A DNA stretch of 64,000 nt, taken from NCBI RefSeq assembly GCF_014635065.1, contig NZ_BMCG01000005.1, positions 283,794 to 347,793 on the forward strand, read 5' to 3'. A model generated the notes under the pieces. It had not been told where the DNA came from, did not search any database, and saw only the letters and a list, made by a program, of their open reading frames with translations. Shown here piece after piece: positions 18,258 through 29,284 of the stretch. The position numbers were made by a program, and so were the translations under genes. Source of the stretch: Oxalicibacterium flavum (GTDB lineage Bacteria > Pseudomonadota > Gammaproteobacteria > Burkholderiales > Burkholderiaceae_D). Position 1 is the first letter of the stretch. Every line of letters starts with the position of its first letter.

Positions 18258-19274
18258 ATGAAAAAAGCAAGGAACCTGCATTTGCTTTTGCTTGGCCTGA
18301 TGTTTTTCATGGTCAGCGCAATTGTATCCGCGCAAACCACCACCGTAATCAAGTTCAGTCTGGTCGCCGAGAGCGACACGCCCAAGGGCAAGGCCGCGCA
18401 GCGCTTCAAGGAACTGGTCGAACAGGCCAGCCAGCGCCGCATGCGGGTCGACGTCTATCCCAACAATCTGCTCTACAAGGAAGCCGACGAACTCGAGGCA
18501 TTGCAACTGGGTGCGATCCAGATGCTGGCGCCGACCCTGTCGCGTCTGTCGCAGTTCGGACTGCAGGAGTTCGAAGTGTTCGATCTGCCGTTTCTGTTTC
18601 GCGATCGCGCCGATGTGGCGCGCGTGATCGAAGGGCCGATCGGCAAGGCTTTGCTGAAGAAGGTCGAAAGCAAGGGCATGGTCGGGCTCGGCTACTGGGA
18701 CAACGGTTTCAAGGTCATGACCGGCAACCGTCCGCTGCGCATGCCGGCGGACTTCAGCGGCATGAAGATGCGCATCTATCCGTCGCGCGTGCTCGACAAG
18801 CAGATGGATCTGCTCGGCGCGCAGCCGCAGATCATCGATGCGCAGCAAATCTATCTCGCCATGAAAGCCAAGCTCATCGACGGCAGCGAAGGCATTCCGC
18901 TCAGCATCCAGACGCGCCGGCTGTATGAAGTGCAAAGCAACCTGACCATCTCCAACCATGGCTACATGGGCAGCGCGGTGGTCGTCAACAAGAAGTTCTG
19001 GGACGGTCTGCCCTCTGCCTCGCGTGCCATTATCGAAAGGGCACTGCGTGAGGCGACCGCCTACGGCAATGATCTGGCCGAGCGGGAGAATGCCGCCGCG
19101 CTGGTGCTGCTGAAGAAAAATCCTGCCCTCAAGGTTCATGTGCTGACGCCGGTGGAAGAGCAGGCCTGGCGCGAAGCCCTGCAACCCGTGCGTGCCGATT
19201 TCGAGGGTCGCCTCGGACGCGCCATCGTTTCTGCCGTGACCTCCGAGCTCAATCGCGGCAAGCTGGCTCCCTGA
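18258..19274 (+). CDS. dctP: TRAP transporter substrate-binding protein DctP
   Basis: 338-residue periplasmic receptor with a signal peptide (hydrophobic core 9-25). The TRAP-type fold is shown by FSLVAESDTPKGKAAQRFKE near the start, GLGYWDNGFK, and MKMRIYPSRVLDKQM, which contains the Arg that salt-bridges the ligand carboxylate, and a long C-terminal helix region. It is divergent from dctS with a 193-base shared regulatory region that includes a TATAAT at 18232-18237. The TRAP membrane subunits DctQ and DctM should follow but do not: after 351 bases comes a different transporter (tctCBA). It may work with a distant DctQM or as an accessory ligand sensor for DctS. Confidence 0.88.
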   Translation: MKKARNLHLLLLGLMFFMVSAIVSAQTTTVIKFSLVAESDTPKGKAAQRFKELVEQASQRRMRVDVYPNNLLYKEADELEALQLGAIQMLAPTLSRLSQFGLQEFEVFDLPFLFRDRADVARVIEGPIGKALLKKVESKGMVGLGYWDNGFKVMTGNRPLRMPADFSGMKMRIYPSRVLDKQMDLLGAQPQIIDAQQIYLAMKAKLIDGSEGIPLSIQTRRLYEVQSNLTISNHGYMGSAVVVNKKFWDGLPSASRAIIERALREATAYGNDLAERENAAALVLLKKNPALKVHVLTPVEEQAWREALQPVRADFEGRLGRAIVSAVTSELNRGKLAP

Positions 19275-19625
19275 CGGATCGGTTTCCTGCCGTTTCCCGT
19301 TCGCCTTGCACGGTGTGAAGAAAACGTTACGGCGCGCCGCTTTCCCGCATTCCCCGTTTTTGTGCAAGTCATGTCTGCATGGCTGCAAGATGCCTGTCGG
19401 CAGCATTCCTTGTTGCGGCCGGCAAATAAAATCGTTAGTCTTCACACGCAAGCCTCGTGAAAGGTTGGATTCATACAATGCGAGGCCGGAGACGCTGTCG
19501 ATGAGGCGTCTGCCGAAAGAGACCCCGTTTCATGCCATGCCGCAGAGGGCGTGAAACGGATAAAAGCGGAATGCCGCTTGTCTGCGGGCACGGTCGTTCC
19601 GGGATAACAACATCAGGAGACACGC
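19275..19625 (+). promoter_or_regulatory. Intergenic leader of tctC with two consecutive hairpins
   Basis: 351 bases with no convincing gene. Near its 3' end a 12-base-pair stem (19525-19536 with 19548-19559, CCGTTTCATGCC / GGCGTGAAACGG, one G-U) is followed 4 bases later by AAGCGG-AATG-CCGCTT (19564-19579). No T-run follows either, so they are not standard terminators. They may stabilise the tctC message or act as a protein-binding leader. The ribosome site CAGGAGA lies at 19614-19620 just before the tctC ATG. Confidence 0.4.
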
Positions 19626-20603
19626 ATGCGTACCAAACTGTTCAAGACGTTGGCAGGGCTGACCCTGCTGGCCAGTGCCGCCTTCGCACACGCCCAGGCC
19701 TATCCGAACAAGCCGATCACGATGATCGTGCCGTTCGCGGCCGGCGGCCCGACCGACACGGTGGCCCGTCTGGTCGCGCAGTCGATGGGCAATACCTACA
19801 AGCAGACCGTCATCGTCGAGAACGTCGGCGGCGCCGGCGGCACCATCGGCGCGGCACGCGTGGCCAAGTCGCCCAACGATGGCTATACCATCTTCCTGCA
19901 CCATATCGGCATGTCGACCGCGCCCACGCTGTACCGCAAGCTCAGCTACAACGCGATCAACGATTTCGAGCCGATCGGCCTGATCACCGACGTGCCGATG
20001 ACCTTCATCGCGCGCGGCGACTTCCCGGCCAAGGACTTCAAGGAACTGCTGGCCTACGTCAAGGCCAACAAGACCAAGGTTGCCTATGCCAACGCCGGCA
20101 TCGGCTCCGCCTCGCACCTGTGCGGCATGCTGTTCATGACCGCCATCGATACCGAGCTGACCACGGTGCCGTACAAGGGCACCGGCCCGGCGATGAACGA
20201 CATCCTCGGCGGCCAGGTCGATTTCATGTGCGACCAGACTACCAACACCACCAGCCAGATCAAGAGCGGCAAGGTCAAGGCCTATGCCGTGACCACCAAG
20301 ACCCGCGTGCCGTCGCTGCCGAACCTGCCGACCATGGACGAAGCCGGCCTGCCCGGCTTTGAAGTGGCGGTCTGGCACGGCCTGTACGCTCCCAAGGGCA
20401 CGCCCAAGCCGGTGATCGATTCCCTCGCGTCCGCCCTGCAGGTGGCGCTCAAGGACCCGACCGTCAAGCAGCGTTTTGCCGATCTGGGTACCGAACCCGT
20501 GGCTGCCGACAAGGCGACGCCCGATGCCCTGCGTCAGCATCTGAAGTCCGAGATCGACAAATGGGCACCGATCATCAAGAAGGCCGGCATCTATGCCGAC
20601 TGA
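19626..20603 (+). CDS. tctC: Tripartite tricarboxylate transporter substrate-binding protein (Bug family)
   Basis: 325-residue periplasmic receptor of the TctC/Bug family, typical length. A classic Sec signal ends AFAHAQA near residue 24. Family hallmarks are YPNKPITMIVPFAAGGPTD, the VENVGGAGG loop, AANGTIP-like glycine-rich ligand loop (here NAGIGSASHLCG), VPYKGTGPAMNDILGGQVDFMCD and the WHGLYAPKGTP region. It delivers carboxylates such as citrate to TctAB. A CAGGAGA ribosome site precedes the ATG. It heads an operon with tctB and tctA; ligand identity cannot be read from the sequence because Bug proteins are very diverse. Confidence 0.92.
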   Translation: MRTKLFKTLAGLTLLASAAFAHAQAYPNKPITMIVPFAAGGPTDTVARLVAQSMGNTYKQTVIVENVGGAGGTIGAARVAKSPNDGYTIFLHHIGMSTAPTLYRKLSYNAINDFEPIGLITDVPMTFIARGDFPAKDFKELLAYVKANKTKVAYANAGIGSASHLCGMLFMTAIDTELTTVPYKGTGPAMNDILGGQVDFMCDQTTNTTSQIKSGKVKAYAVTTKTRVPSLPNLPTMDEAGLPGFEVAVWHGLYAPKGTPKPVIDSLASALQVALKDPTVKQRFADLGTEPVAADKATPDALRQHLKSEIDKWAPIIKKAGIYAD

Positions 20604-20731
20604 TGCGGGGCTGATGTAATACCTGTCGTTCAGGCGGCACGGCATGCGTGATTGGCGCGTGTCGTGCCGCAAGCCTGGCTGCTCGTCCGTGCCGATGCAG
20701 CAGGCAAAGAGTTTCAAACAAGGAGGCGCAC

Positions 20732-21196
20732 GTGCCCGCATTCATCAAACATCACAAGGACTTCTGGACCGGAGTCATCTTCGTGTTCTTCGGCCTCGCG
20801 GCCATCATCATCGGTCTCGATTATCCGATGGGAACCGCCGGCCGCATGGGCCCTGCCTATTTCCCTTCCGTGCTTGGCGGTCTGCTGGCCCTGGTCGGTC
20901 TGGCCGGCATCGTTCGTTCCTTCTTCCGTGAAGAGGAGGAGCGCATGGGACGTTTCGCCTTCAAGGAGGCGTTCTTCGTGCTGTTCGCAGTCGTCCTGTT
21001 CGCCTTCACGGTGCGCGGTGCCGGACTGGTCGTGGCAGTCATGCTGATCATGATGGTCAGCGCATTTGCCAGCAGTAAATTCAAACTGGCCAGCAGCCTG
21101 GCGGTTTCCGTCGGCATGACGATCTTTGCGGTCGTGGTCTTCATCAAGGCGCTCGGCCTGCCGCTTGCCATCTTCGGCCCCTGGTTCGGCGGATAA
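20732..21196 (+). CDS. tctB: Tripartite tricarboxylate transporter small membrane subunit TctB
   Basis: 154-residue inner-membrane protein with four hydrophobic helices, the TctB/DUF1468 fold: helix 1 FWTGVIFVFFGLAAIIIG, the conserved GTAGRMGPAYFP segment, helix 2 LLALVGLAGIVRSF, and two further helices after an acidic loop. The GTG at 20732 is taken as start because a perfect AGGAGG lies six bases upstream at 20721-20726 and the upstream extension is Arg/Cys-rich non-conserved sequence. It lies 12 bases before tctA. It probably acts as the TctA partner that couples receptor docking to transport. Confidence 0.9.
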   Translation: MPAFIKHHKDFWTGVIFVFFGLAAIIIGLDYPMGTAGRMGPAYFPSVLGGLLALVGLAGIVRSFFREEEERMGRFAFKEAFFVLFAVVLFAFTVRGAGLVVAVMLIMMVSAFASSKFKLASSLAVSVGMTIFAVVVFIKALGLPLAIFGPWFGG

Positions 21197-21208
21197 GAAA
21201 GAACACAT

Positions 21209-22711
21209 ATGGAATTATTCTCGAATCTGGCGCTGGGTTTCGACACCGCCTTCACGCTTGCCAACCTCGGCTACTGTCTGTTCGGCGTCTTCATCGGCAC
21301 CGCTGTCGGCGTGCTGCCGGGTCTCGGTCCGATCGCCACCATCGCCATGCTGCTTCCGGCGACCTTTGCCTTGCCGCCGATCTCGGCGCTGATCATGCTG
21401 GCCGGTATTTATTACGGTGCACAGTATGGCGGTTCGACCACGGCGATCCTGGTCAACCTGCCGGGCGAATCGTCATCGGTGGTGACTGCCATCGACGGCT
21501 ATCAGATGGCGCGTAACGGGAATGCCGGCAAGGCGCTGGCAACGGCGGCCATCGGCTCCTTCTTCGCGGGCACGGTGGCAACCGTGCTGCTGGCGGTGTT
21601 CGCGCCGCCGCTGGCCGATCTGGCGCTGAAGTTCGGTCCGGCCGAATACTTTTCGCTGATGGTGCTGGGTCTGGTCGCTTCGGTGGTGCTGGCGAGCGGC
21701 TCGCTGCTCAATGCGATAGGCATGGTGATCCTGGGCCTGCTGCTGGGTCTGGTCGGCTCCGACGTCAACACCGGTGCCGCGCGCTACACCTTCGACATGC
21801 CGGAGCTGGCCGATGGTATCAACTTCGTGATCGTCGCCATGGGCATGTTCGGCATCGGCGAGATCATCCGCAACCTCGAGCATGAAGAGACGCGCACGCT
21901 GGTGATGAAGAAGGTCTCCGGCCTGATGCTGAGCAAGTCCGATTTGAAGCGCATCATCGCGCCGGTATTGCGCGGTACGGGTCTTGGCTCGGCGCTCGGC
22001 ATCCTGCCCGGCGGCGGCGCCATGCTGGCCTCGTTCGCAGCCTATTCGATCGAGAAGAAGGTGTCGAAGAATTCCAAGGAATTCGGCAAGGGTGCCATTG
22101 AAGGTGTGGCTGCTCCGGAGTCGGCCAACAATGCCGGCGCGCAGACCTCGTTCATTCCGATGCTGACGCTCGGCATTCCGTCCAACCCGGTGATGGCGCT
22201 GATGATCGGCGCCATGATCATCCAGGGCATTCAGCCGGGACCGGCCGTGATGACCGAACAGCCGACGTTGTTCTGGGGCCTGATCGCCTCGATGTGGATC
22301 GGCAACTTCTTCCTGATCGTGCTGAACCTGCCGATGATCGGCCTGTGGGTGCGCATGATCATGGTGCCTTACCATCATCTGTTCCCGGCCATCCTGATGT
22401 TCTGCGCGATTGGCGTGTTCAGTCTGAATAATAGCGATTTCGACGTTTACCTGATGGCATTGTTCGGTTTGTTCGGTTATATTTGTGCCAAACTGCAAGC
22501 CGAACCGGCACCCATGCTGCTCGGTTTCATCATCGGACCGATGATGGAGGAATACCTGCGGCGCGCACTGCTGTTGTCGCGCAGCGATCCGATGGTGTTC
22601 TTCGAGCGTCCGATCAGTGCGACCATGCTGGCAATGGCAGCGCTGGCGATGATCGTGGTGCTGCTGCCGTCGCTGCGCAAGAAACGTGAGGAGGCATTCA
22701 AAGAAGAATAA
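21209..22711 (+). CDS. tctA: Tripartite tricarboxylate transporter large membrane subunit TctA
   Basis: 500-residue permease with about eleven helices, normal TctA size. Diagnostic segments are [21 protein letters not shown], the [20 protein letters not shown] motif split here as [14 protein letters not shown] and [20 protein letters not shown], and [21 protein letters not shown] with [13 protein letters not shown], which are the repeated substrate-site motifs of the family. Driven by an ion gradient, it imports carboxylates presented by TctC. It ends 121 bases before a strong terminator. No tctDE regulator pair is adjacent, so control may come from the nearby dctSR-like system. Confidence 0.93.
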   Translation: MELFSNLALGFDTAFTLANLGYCLFGVFIGTAVGVLPGLGPIATIAMLLPATFALPPISALIMLAGIYYGAQYGGSTTAILVNLPGESSSVVTAIDGYQMARNGNAGKALATAAIGSFFAGTVATVLLAVFAPPLADLALKFGPAEYFSLMVLGLVASVVLASGSLLNAIGMVILGLLLGLVGSDVNTGAARYTFDMPELADGINFVIVAMGMFGIGEIIRNLEHEETRTLVMKKVSGLMLSKSDLKRIIAPVLRGTGLGSALGILPGGGAMLASFAAYSIEKKVSKNSKEFGKGAIEGVAAPESANNAGAQTSFIPMLTLGIPSNPVMALMIGAMIIQGIQPGPAVMTEQPTLFWGLIASMWIGNFFLIVLNLPMIGLWVRMIMVPYHHLFPAILMFCAIGVFSLNNSDFDVYLMALFGLFGYICAKLQAEPAPMLLGFIIGPMMEEYLRRALLLSRSDPMVFFERPISATMLAMAALAMIVVLLPSLRKKREEAFKEE

Positions 22712-22723
22712 AGGCTTGATGCG

Positions 22724-22866
22724 GCATCCGTTCCCGAAACGGATGCAAGTGTCGATGGGCCGAGGAGACAACGTTCGATGAAGTTGGCGGGGAGGCGACT
22801 CCTACAGACAACCGGGGACGTACAGGGAAATTAAAGGCATGTCCGCAAGGTCATGCCTTTTTATTT
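22724..22866 (+). terminator. Hairpin and Rho-independent terminator after tctA
   Basis: The functional terminator is at 22833-22866: AAAGGCATG / CATGCCTTT (9 base pairs, extended inside by CC-GCAA-GG) followed by TTTTTATTTT. About 90 bases earlier, at 22724-22746, GCATCCGTT-CCCGA-AACGGATGC forms a second stem without a T-run, which may protect the 3' end or be a repeat element. Confidence 0.85.
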
Positions 22867-22963
22867 TGTGCGGTGCGTTCCATGCGCACTGTGGACGGCG
22901 ATGGACGCAGCCGGCTGTCCGCCTTTTGTTTTATGCTGTCGTTTTTGCCGGCCTTCATTCCTC

Positions 22964-23464
22964 ATGCGCACCATCAATCAAGGGCAGCTGTTTTCCGCCA
23001 TCGTCGAAAGTACCTTTGGCGCAGTTGGTGTGCGCAGCGACGGACAGGTCGTGCAGGAGCTTGTCTATCTGCCGCCGACCTTCGACGAAAAGGCACCGAC
23101 CGACGCGGTGGCCGAGCGCGCCGCCGTCCAGCTCGAACGCTACCTGTCCGATCCCGACTACCGCTTCGACCTGCCGCTGGCAACGGTAGGCACCGCCTTC
23201 CAGCAGCGCGTGTGGCAGGCGATCGCCGCCATTCCGCGCGGCGAGGTCCTGACCTACGGCGACATCGCGCGCGCCATCCGTTCGGCACCGCGTGCGGTCG
23301 GCCAGGCCTGCGGCGCCAACTGGTTCCCGCTCGTGATTCCGTGCCATCGCGTCACCGCGACCGGCGGCCTCGGCGGCTTTGCGCATTCCGATGACGACAC
23401 GGGCTTCCACCTCGGCGTCAAGCGCTGGCTGCTGGCACACGAGAAAGTGCCGGGCTACCGATGA
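22964..23464 (+). CDS. ogt: Methylated-DNA--[protein]-cysteine S-methyltransferase
   Basis: Suicide repair protein that takes methyl or alkyl groups from O6-guanine onto its own cysteine. The 166-residue product contains the active-site IPCHRV preceded by the Asn hinge GANWFPLV and followed by GGLGGF, plus the helix-turn-helix VWQAIAAIPRGEVLTYGDIARAI that inserts into the minor groove. Ada-type regulatory domain is absent, so this is Ogt-type. The start at 22964 was chosen because upstream codons are non-conserved and Cys-rich. The stop overlaps the xerD start (ATGA), implying co-expression. Confidence 0.93.
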   Translation: MRTINQGQLFSAIVESTFGAVGVRSDGQVVQELVYLPPTFDEKAPTDAVAERAAVQLERYLSDPDYRFDLPLATVGTAFQQRVWQAIAAIPRGEVLTYGDIARAIRSAPRAVGQACGANWFPLVIPCHRVTATGGLGGFAHSDDDTGFHLGVKRWLLAHEKVPGYR

Positions 23465-24369
23465 GCGATACCGCATTGCAGGCCAGCCAGGCGCAGATCG
23501 ACGAATTCTGCGATGCGCTGTGGCTGGAGGATGGATTGTCGAAGAACACGCTGGACGCCTACCGGCGCGACCTGCGCCTGCTGGCCGACTGGCTTGCGCG
23601 CGAGCAGGGCAAGCCGCTGATTGCGGCGCAGGCCGAAGACCTCAACGCCTATTTCTTCGCGCGTCATGCTGACACCAAGGCCACCACGTCCAACCGCCGG
23701 CTGGCGACCTTCAAGCGCTTTTACCAGATGGCGATCCGGGAGCGCCGCATCACGGCCGATCCCTGTGTGACCATGCGTTCGGCCAAGCAGCCGCCGCGCA
23801 TTCCCAAGGTATTGTCGGAAGCGCAGGTCGAAGCCCTGCTGGCTGCGCCGGACCTGAGCACGCCGCTCGGCCTGCGCGACCGCACCATGCTCGAACTCAT
23901 GTATGCGAGCGGCCTGCGCGTGTCCGAGCTTGTGCTGCTGAAGACGGTGGAGGTCGGCATGAACGAAGGCGTGTTGCGCATCACCGGCAAGGGCAGCAAG
24001 ACGCGTCTGGTGCCGTTCGGCGAAGAGGCGCGCGCGTGGATCGAGCGCTATCTGAAGGAAGCGCGGCCGGCTATCCTCGAAGGGCAGATCGCCGATGCCC
24101 TGTTCGTTACCGCGCGCGGCGGGCCGATGACGCGCCAGATGTTCTGGACCCTCATCAAGAAGCATGCGCGAGCCGCCGGCATTCATGCGCCGCTGTCGCC
24201 GCACACGTTGCGCCATGCATTTGCCACCCATCTGCTCAACCACGGTGCCGATCTGCGCGTGGTGCAACTGCTGCTCGGCCACGCGGACATCTCGACCACC
24301 CAAGTCTATACGCACGTGGCGCGCGAGCGGCTCAAGGCGCTGCACAAGCAGCATCATCCACGCGGATAG
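23461..24369 (+). CDS. xerD: Site-specific tyrosine recombinase XerD
   Basis: 302-residue recombinase that, with XerC, resolves chromosome dimers at dif under FtsK control. The N-terminal SAM-like DNA-binding domain (about 12-100) includes LSKNTLDAYRRDLRLLADWL. The catalytic domain shows Arg in YASGLRVSEL, Lys in GKGSKTRLVPFG, HTLRHAFATHLL (H-x-x-R), GHADISTTQ and the nucleophile Tyr in VYTHV. Length, motif spacing and the downstream core-genome context argue for the housekeeping XerD rather than a phage integrase. It overlaps ogt by four bases. Confidence 0.93.
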   Translation: MSDTALQASQAQIDEFCDALWLEDGLSKNTLDAYRRDLRLLADWLAREQGKPLIAAQAEDLNAYFFARHADTKATTSNRRLATFKRFYQMAIRERRITADPCVTMRSAKQPPRIPKVLSEAQVEALLAAPDLSTPLGLRDRTMLELMYASGLRVSELVLLKTVEVGMNEGVLRITGKGSKTRLVPFGEEARAWIERYLKEARPAILEGQIADALFVTARGGPMTRQMFWTLIKKHARAAGIHAPLSPHTLRHAFATHLLNHGADLRVVQLLLGHADISTTQVYTHVARERLKALHKQHHPRG

Positions 24370-24492
24370 AAGCTGCCCTTTCATTCCTGTTATCCCTGTC
24401 AGAAAAGAGGTTATATTGTGACGGCATGTCCCATGCCGTGCGGACCTCGGGACACGTCAGTCGTGCAGGCTGAGTTATCCCTCTTCTCCAAT

Positions 24493-24514
24493 ATCCCGCG
24501 CCGGTTCGCGGGAT
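24493..24514 (+). terminator. Possible terminator hairpin after xerD
   Basis: ATCCCGCG-CCGGTT-CGCGGGAT forms a perfect 8-base-pair GC-rich stem about 125 bases after xerD. The following sequence (TCGTATT) is only weakly T-rich, so it may be an inefficient terminator. A second short stem ACGGCATG/CATGCCGT lies at about 24422-24440. Confidence 0.35.
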
Positions 24515-24526
24515 TCGTATTGCGCC

Positions 24527-24563
24527 ATAGATTTAACGGATTGAATTATTAGATACATTTAAT
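24527..24563 (+). promoter_or_regulatory. Candidate OxyR-type operator upstream of katG
   Basis: Four tetrad half-sites ATAG-N7-GGAT-N7-TTAG-N7-TAAT occur with the exact 7-base spacing of the OxyR tetrameric consensus (ATAG/CTAT repeats). 11 of the 16 half-site positions agree with the consensus. It lies about 65 bases before the katG start inside a conspicuously AT-rich stretch that would house the promoter. Peroxide-activated OxyR control of katG is well known; the match here is partial. Confidence 0.35.
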
Positions 24564-24575
24564 TTTAACTATTGA

Positions 24576-26936
<2,361 letters not shown>

Positions 26937-26971
26937 GAAGAGGCGGAGCAGGGTTCCGCTTTCCTGACGTT

Positions 26972-27009
26972 CAGCCCGGTTTCGAACGGAAGTTCGGCCG
27001 GGCTGTTTT
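26972..27009 (+). terminator. Rho-independent terminator of katG
   Basis: CAGCCCGG / CCGGGCTG (26972-26979 with 26998-27005) with an inner CGAAC-GGAA-GTTCG stem forms a long hairpin followed by TTTTC, 36 bases after the katG stop. Confidence 0.88.
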
Positions 27010-27112
27010 CCTGATGCGCAGACATTACATCTTTGGATGCATAGGCTATCGCTGCATTGGGATTAAGCTCATAAACGTAGATGTTGAATCCATGTCGTGA
27101 ATGCCATCACAT

Positions 27113-27559
27113 TTATGCTTTGACTGGAACTGGCATGCGAAACGGAGCACCAAGTCGGTTGAAGGCGTTCATCGCGGCAATAGCAATCGTGAGATCTACT
27201 AGATCTTGGTCCCCAAAAGCACCTGAGGCAGCTGTGTATGCAGCGTCGGAAGCATGTGTTTCACTAACTAGCGTTACTTCTTCCGCCCAAGCTAGCGCGG
27301 CACATTCTTGATCAGAAAACAAATGAGATACTTCGTGCCAAACAGGAACCAACGCGACCTTTTCAACGGACATTGTTTTTCTGAGATCACGACTATGTAG
27401 GTCGATGCAATGAGCGCAGCCGTTGATTTGGGACACGCGAAGAAATACGAGATGGATCAGCTGTTCTGGCAAATTGGTATTTTTGGTGACGTAGTGATGT
27501 ACGCCCATCAATGCTTTTGCACCATTCGGCGAGACCTCAAACCAATTTAATCGGTTCAT
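27113..27559 (-). CDS. Carboxymuconolactone decarboxylase / AhpD-family protein
   Basis: 148-residue cytoplasmic protein of the AhpD-like superfamily. The signature is INGCAHCIDLHSRDL, a CxxC pair with the downstream His, which in AhpD-type enzymes forms the peroxidase/disulfide centre. A second helix repeat follows (LAWAEEVTLVSE, AIAAMNAFNRLGAPFR). Start 27559 was preferred because GAGGA sits at good spacing, while the ATG at 27568 is too close to it. It is divergent from a MocR regulator, a common pairing in which the regulator controls the adjacent gene. Both have clearly lower GC and different codon use from all neighbours, a sign of recent transfer. The substrate is unknown. Confidence 0.82.
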   Translation of the reverse strand: MNRLNWFEVSPNGAKALMGVHHYVTKNTNLPEQLIHLVFLRVSQINGCAHCIDLHSRDLRKTMSVEKVALVPVWHEVSHLFSDQECAALAWAEEVTLVSETHASDAAYTAASGAFGDQDLVDLTIAIAAMNAFNRLGAPFRMPVPVKA

Positions 27560-27707
27560 TTCTTTCATTCCTCTAGTAAAGATAATATTCAAAGTAACGG
27601 CTGTATTTCATAACCACGGCTCGCTCAGTGTTTCAACAATCTGGCTGCGCGCGATACCTAACGTTACTATCGCGGAGTTAGAAGAAAAAGACCCAAAAAA
27701 TAGCGCA

Positions 27708-29132
27708 ATGACTGATCCAAAAATCACTCCTTCGGTTTTAGTTCAGGTTGAGCCAGATAACCCCGCGCCAATTGGAGACCAAATCTATGCAAATCTAAGA
27801 AGCTCGATTCTCGAAGGAGTACTTACGGGAGGGAGTCGATTACCATCAGGTCGGGCGTTGGCTGCACAACTTGGTGTTGCTCGCGGAACGATTCGAGTTG
27901 CTTATGATCGTTTGGCTGCTGAAGGCTTGATTTTTGGCGCTGGCTCTGCGGGTACCAAGGTTAGCTCAAAGCTACCACCTCAGCCTCTTGAGCATGAGGA
28001 GCTTTGGGACCGCCCATTGGCGGGCTTCACCCGACCTTATTCAAGCTTCCCACTTCCATTTCAGGTTGGCGTCCCCGCACATGATGCGTTTCCGACTAAG
28101 GTATGGGAGCGTATGCGATCTCGGGCAGTACGTACCGATGCTCTGTCCTACACCACCTATGCAGATCCCCGTGGTGAACCTGAACTAAGAAAACAAATCG
28201 CAAGTCATTTAGCCGTCAGTCGGCAAATTCAATGCCATCCAGATCAGATCATCGTAACCAGTGGTTATCGGCAAGGTTTGACCTTAACTCTAATGGCCTT
28301 ACAAGCAAAAGGCCGAAAGGTATGGTTGGAGGAGCCGGGATACCCACTAGGAAGGCGAGCACTAGAATTAGCAGGTTTAACTGTTGTTCCGATTCCTGTA
28401 GACATGGAAGGAATCAACGTGGAGATTGGGATAGCTCAGGCGGCAGATGCCCTAATCGCTCTGGTGACTCCAGGCCAGCAGGCTCCTTTAGGTGTCACTT
28501 TATCTTCCAACCGAAGACGAGACTTACTCAAATGGGCTAGAACACAGAACGCTTGGATCGTTGAGGACGACTACCTTGGCGAATTGCAGTTAGATGGACG
28601 TGCTAAATCTGCGCTTGCATCAGGTGATGGCGCTGAACGCGTCATCCATATTGGAACATTTAGTAAAACTATGAGCCCATCGCTGGGGCTAGGCTTCATG
28701 GTTGTACCAAAATTAGTTACCGAGAAATTTGTAGAGATCGCAGCGGTAATGCTGCCCGCGCCAAATAGAACTACTCAATTAGCGATGGCCGAATTTTTGG
28801 CAGATGGCCATTTCCTACGCCATCTTCGGCAGATGAAAGACCTGTACTTCGTGCGCAGAGAGAAAGCAATGACGCATCTGAGTAAGTCATTTCCACAGAT
28901 CAAAGAATCGGGGCTTGGCTTAATCGCTTTTTGTTCCGAGACCGTAGATGATGTAATGCTGGTCGCCGCGGCAAGAGAGCAAGGATTGGCCCCCTCCCCA
29001 CTATCATCGTGGTACATCACTGCGAATAACAAACGAGGGCTTATTCTTAGCATCACAAACCTAAACACTAATAATATTGCTAATGCATGTGGGACTTTGA
29101 ATGATGTCATCGAAGCTCAAATAAAGGCATAA
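27708..29132 (+). CDS. MocR-type transcription regulator (GntR HTH fused to aminotransferase domain)
   Basis: 474-residue MocR/PdxR-family protein. Residues about 20-85 form a GntR winged helix (QIYANLRSSILEGVL, RLPSGRALAAQLGVARGTIRVAYDRL). Residues about 115-465 are a fold-type I aminotransferase-like domain with the PLP-lysine motif GTFSKTMSPSLGLGF and the aspartate in VEDDYLGEL. Such proteins sense PLP, GABA or similar effectors. No good Shine-Dalgarno is seen before the ATG. It faces the AhpD-like gene across 148 bases, the probable operator region. The low GC matches that neighbour and contrasts with katG, consistent with a transferred two-gene module. Confidence 0.88.
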   Translation: MTDPKITPSVLVQVEPDNPAPIGDQIYANLRSSILEGVLTGGSRLPSGRALAAQLGVARGTIRVAYDRLAAEGLIFGAGSAGTKVSSKLPPQPLEHEELWDRPLAGFTRPYSSFPLPFQVGVPAHDAFPTKVWERMRSRAVRTDALSYTTYADPRGEPELRKQIASHLAVSRQIQCHPDQIIVTSGYRQGLTLTLMALQAKGRKVWLEEPGYPLGRRALELAGLTVVPIPVDMEGINVEIGIAQAADALIALVTPGQQAPLGVTLSSNRRRDLLKWARTQNAWIVEDDYLGELQLDGRAKSALASGDGAERVIHIGTFSKTMSPSLGLGFMVVPKLVTEKFVEIAAVMLPAPNRTTQLAMAEFLADGHFLRHLRQMKDLYFVRREKAMTHLSKSFPQIKESGLGLIAFCSETVDDVMLVAAAREQGLAPSPLSSWYITANNKRGLILSITNLNTNNIANACGTLNDVIEAQIKA

Positions 29133-29284
29133 CTAGAAACTTTTGATTAACAATGTCCGTTTTGGGTCGACAGCAGACGTTTGCACAAGCTGCAGATTAC
29201 GTGGCCACTTTCAAATGCTATTAACGGTTTGATTTACACGGGTATCACAAGACACTAACGAAGCAAGAACCTGTAAAGCCTCAC

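Noticed and set aside
18231..19478. A 415-codon minus-strand frame opposite dctP
   Set aside because: No family resemblance; dctP on the plus strand has all TRAP receptor motifs.
23461..24369. Treating the tyrosine recombinase as a mobile-element integrase
   Set aside because: It has XerD length and motif spacing, native GC, overlaps ogt, and no phage genes, att repeats or tRNA target are adjacent.
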